From: Candidatus Bathyarchaeota archaeon | GTDB taxonomy: Archaea > Thermoproteota > Bathyarchaeia > TCS64 | NCBI GenBank assembly: GCA_026014515.1 | Contig: JAOZIG010000100.1 | Location: 15,363-22,059, forward strand | Direction: 5' to 3' | DNA length: 6,697 nucleotides | Shown here: one piece after another, positions 5,603-6,697 of the stretch | Layout: each line of letters opens with the position of its first letter | Position numbering within the stretch: position 1 is the stretch's first letter | Made by a program: the position numbers and the translations under genes | The notes under the pieces: model-generated | Seen by the model: the letters and a program-made list of their open reading frames with translations, nothing else | Databases searched by the model: none | Told to the model about the DNA's origin: nothing

Positions 5603-6697
5603 GCAAAAGAAAAGAAAATCAACCTACCCATCAGCGAAGAACTCCTTGAACGTTTAGCAAAGTTCCAAGAGATCGAGCTTGATGACGTAGTAATCGAGAT
5701 TGATGAGCTTGAGATCGGTCTAGGCTCAGGAGGCGGTGGATTAAATCCCGCTGTTACAAGTAGGATGGCTTACGAGTTCGCCCTTATCCGTGACTCAACC
5801 AATAGAATGGCACAACTGTTTGGAGGCGGTGGAGTCCCACAGATGGGGTACCCCATGCCACAAATGCAGCCACAGGCAATAGGCGCACCTGCCCCAGTAG
5901 TCAAGCAATTACCAACTCAACTGATCACTGCAACAACTAGCATACCCAAAGGGAACTATGTTGGAGAAGTTGTTGAGGTCAGACTAGGAGCAACCAAGTC
6001 TGAAGGAGGAACCCGGGGAAGCTCATATGTCATTGGCGGGCAGAAAACTCCCCCATATTATAATTTTGAGATCGCACCCAAACACAGACCCGTAATAGCC
6101 ATGGATGTATTCGATTGGCCAAAAATCAGTCTCGCAAAAGCCGTCAAGATGCACTTCGCAGAGGTCAGAGACGATATAGGCGAATGGGCTAGACTATGTG
6201 TCGATAAGTTTGGCGCAGAAATGATCAACGTACACCTACTAACAATTGATCCCTTAATCGAAGATGCTACACCAAAAGCCGCTGTAAAAACCGTTGAGGA
6301 AGTGCTACAGGCTGTTGATGTTCCGTTAAGCATCGGTGGCTGTGGAGACCCTCAAAAAGACTATGCTGTATTCAAAGCCATCTCTGAAGAGATTGAAGGT
6401 GAAAACCTCTTGATCAACTCTGTAACCCTTGATATGCCTATAGAAAAAACTGCGCAACTCATCAGGGACCACAATAACACTGTGGTTGCCTTCACCAGTA
6501 TGGATGTAAACAAAGCAAGAGAACTCAACAGAAAGCTGTACGACTTTGTTCCCAAGAACCAGATAGTAATGGACACCACCACAGCTGCACTAGGCTACGG
6601 ACTAGACTACGCGTTCACTGTAATGGAAAGATGCAGACTTGCAGCACTCAAAGGAGACCCAGAGCTAAATCACCCAATGTCAAGCGGAACCACAAAC
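5600..6697 (+). CDS. cdhD: CODH/ACS complex subunit delta (corrinoid Fe-S protein small subunit), 3' partial
   Basis: The reading frame stays open from the TTG at 5600 to the window edge, giving 366 residues with no stop; the C-terminal part is missing. With CdhE (gamma), CdhD forms the corrinoid Fe-S protein that shuttles a methyl group between a tetrahydropterin and the A-cluster of CdhC. An N-terminal segment (1-45) holds LDDVVIEIDELEI (27-39), followed by a helix and a Gly/Met/Pro/Gln-rich linker (about 75-100). The TIM-barrel domain begins near 115. It carries the conserved VRLGATKSEGGTRGSSYVIG (127-146), EIAPKHRPVIAMDVFDW (157-173), VHLLTIDP (211-218) and VPLSIGGCGDPQKD (241-254). There is no N-terminal CxxC-type cluster motif, which excludes the related gamma subunit CdhE. 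The gene begins five bases after the cdhC stop, with no CooC-type gene between them as found in Methanosarcina. cdhE is expected downstream. Confidence 0.94.
   Translation, partial: MAKEKKINLPISEELLERLAKFQEIELDDVVIEIDELEIGLGSGGGGLNPAVTSRMAYEFALIRDSTNRMAQLFGGGGVPQMGYPMPQMQPQAIGAPAPVVKQLPTQLITATTSIPKGNYVGEVVEVRLGATKSEGGTRGSSYVIGGQKTPPYYNFEIAPKHRPVIAMDVFDWPKISLAKAVKMHFAEVRDDIGEWARLCVDKFGAEMINVHLLTIDPLIEDATPKAAVKTVEEVLQAVDVPLSIGGCGDPQKDYAVFKAISEEIEGENLLINSVTLDMPIEKTAQLIRDHNNTVVAFTSMDVNKARELNRKLYDFVPKNQIVMDTTTAALGYGLDYAFTVMERCRLAALKGDPELNHPMSSGTTN

Noticed and set aside
6058..6582. Two minus-strand open frames with hydrophobic, Ser-rich translations near the window end
   Set aside because: They are antisense to the conserved TIM barrel of cdhD. 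The hydrophobic look comes from the complement of cdhD codons, not from real membrane proteins.
5600..6697. The last gene as cdhE (gamma subunit), which has a related barrel fold
   Set aside because: The N-terminus lacks the cysteine cluster motif of CdhE, while the ATKSEGGTRG and IGGCGDPQKD segments and the linker match CdhD.

Overview
This window is a piece of an archaeal chromosome. It carries the upstream part of an operon for the carbon monoxide dehydrogenase/acetyl-CoA synthase complex (CODH/ACS, also called acetyl-CoA decarbonylase/synthase, ACDS). An archaeal host is supported by four things: the archaeal CODH subunit layout, with a ferredoxin-like insert in the alpha subunit and a separate epsilon subunit; a short acetyl-CoA synthase beta subunit without the large N-terminal region of bacterial AcsB; TATA-box-like promoters a short way upstream of the starts; and strong GGAGG-type ribosome binding sites with some TTG starts. 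I cannot place the organism more precisely. The complex occurs in methanogens, Archaeoglobus-like organisms and several uncultivated archaeal lineages, and no methanogenesis marker lies in the window.

Layout. Positions 1-50 hold an AT-rich promoter. Positions 51-1055 encode a Gfo/Idh/MocA-family protein with an intact dinucleotide-binding motif but substitutions at the usual catalytic positions. A hairpin with T-runs at its stop codon closes this unit. The gap 1056-1273 holds that terminator, an AT-rich stretch with a small inverted repeat, and the operon promoter. From 1274 to the window end four genes run in one direction: cdhA (alpha, CODH), cdhB (epsilon), cdhC (beta, acetyl-CoA synthase) and cdhD (delta, corrinoid protein subunit, cut by the window edge). 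cdhA/cdhB and cdhB/cdhC each overlap by one base (TAATG), and cdhD starts five bases after the cdhC stop, so the four are almost certainly co-transcribed and translationally coupled.

How they work together (family knowledge). CdhA with CdhB reduces CO2 to CO, or oxidises CO, at a Ni-Fe-S C-cluster, with electrons passing through further Fe-S clusters. CdhD with CdhE (expected just beyond the window) carries a methyl group on a corrinoid to and from a tetrahydropterin. CdhC joins methyl, CO and CoA into acetyl-CoA at its A-cluster, or splits acetyl-CoA in the reverse direction. The metal-ligand and other key residues of CdhA and CdhC can be seen and look intact, so the complex is predicted to be functional.

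I found no previously unknown multi-gene system here. The points most worth a second look are the Gfo/Idh/MocA protein with a replaced active site, a short sequence motif shared by the CdhC C-terminus and the CdhD N-terminus, the absence of a CooC-type maturation gene between cdhC and cdhD, and the inverted repeat upstream of the cdhA promoter.
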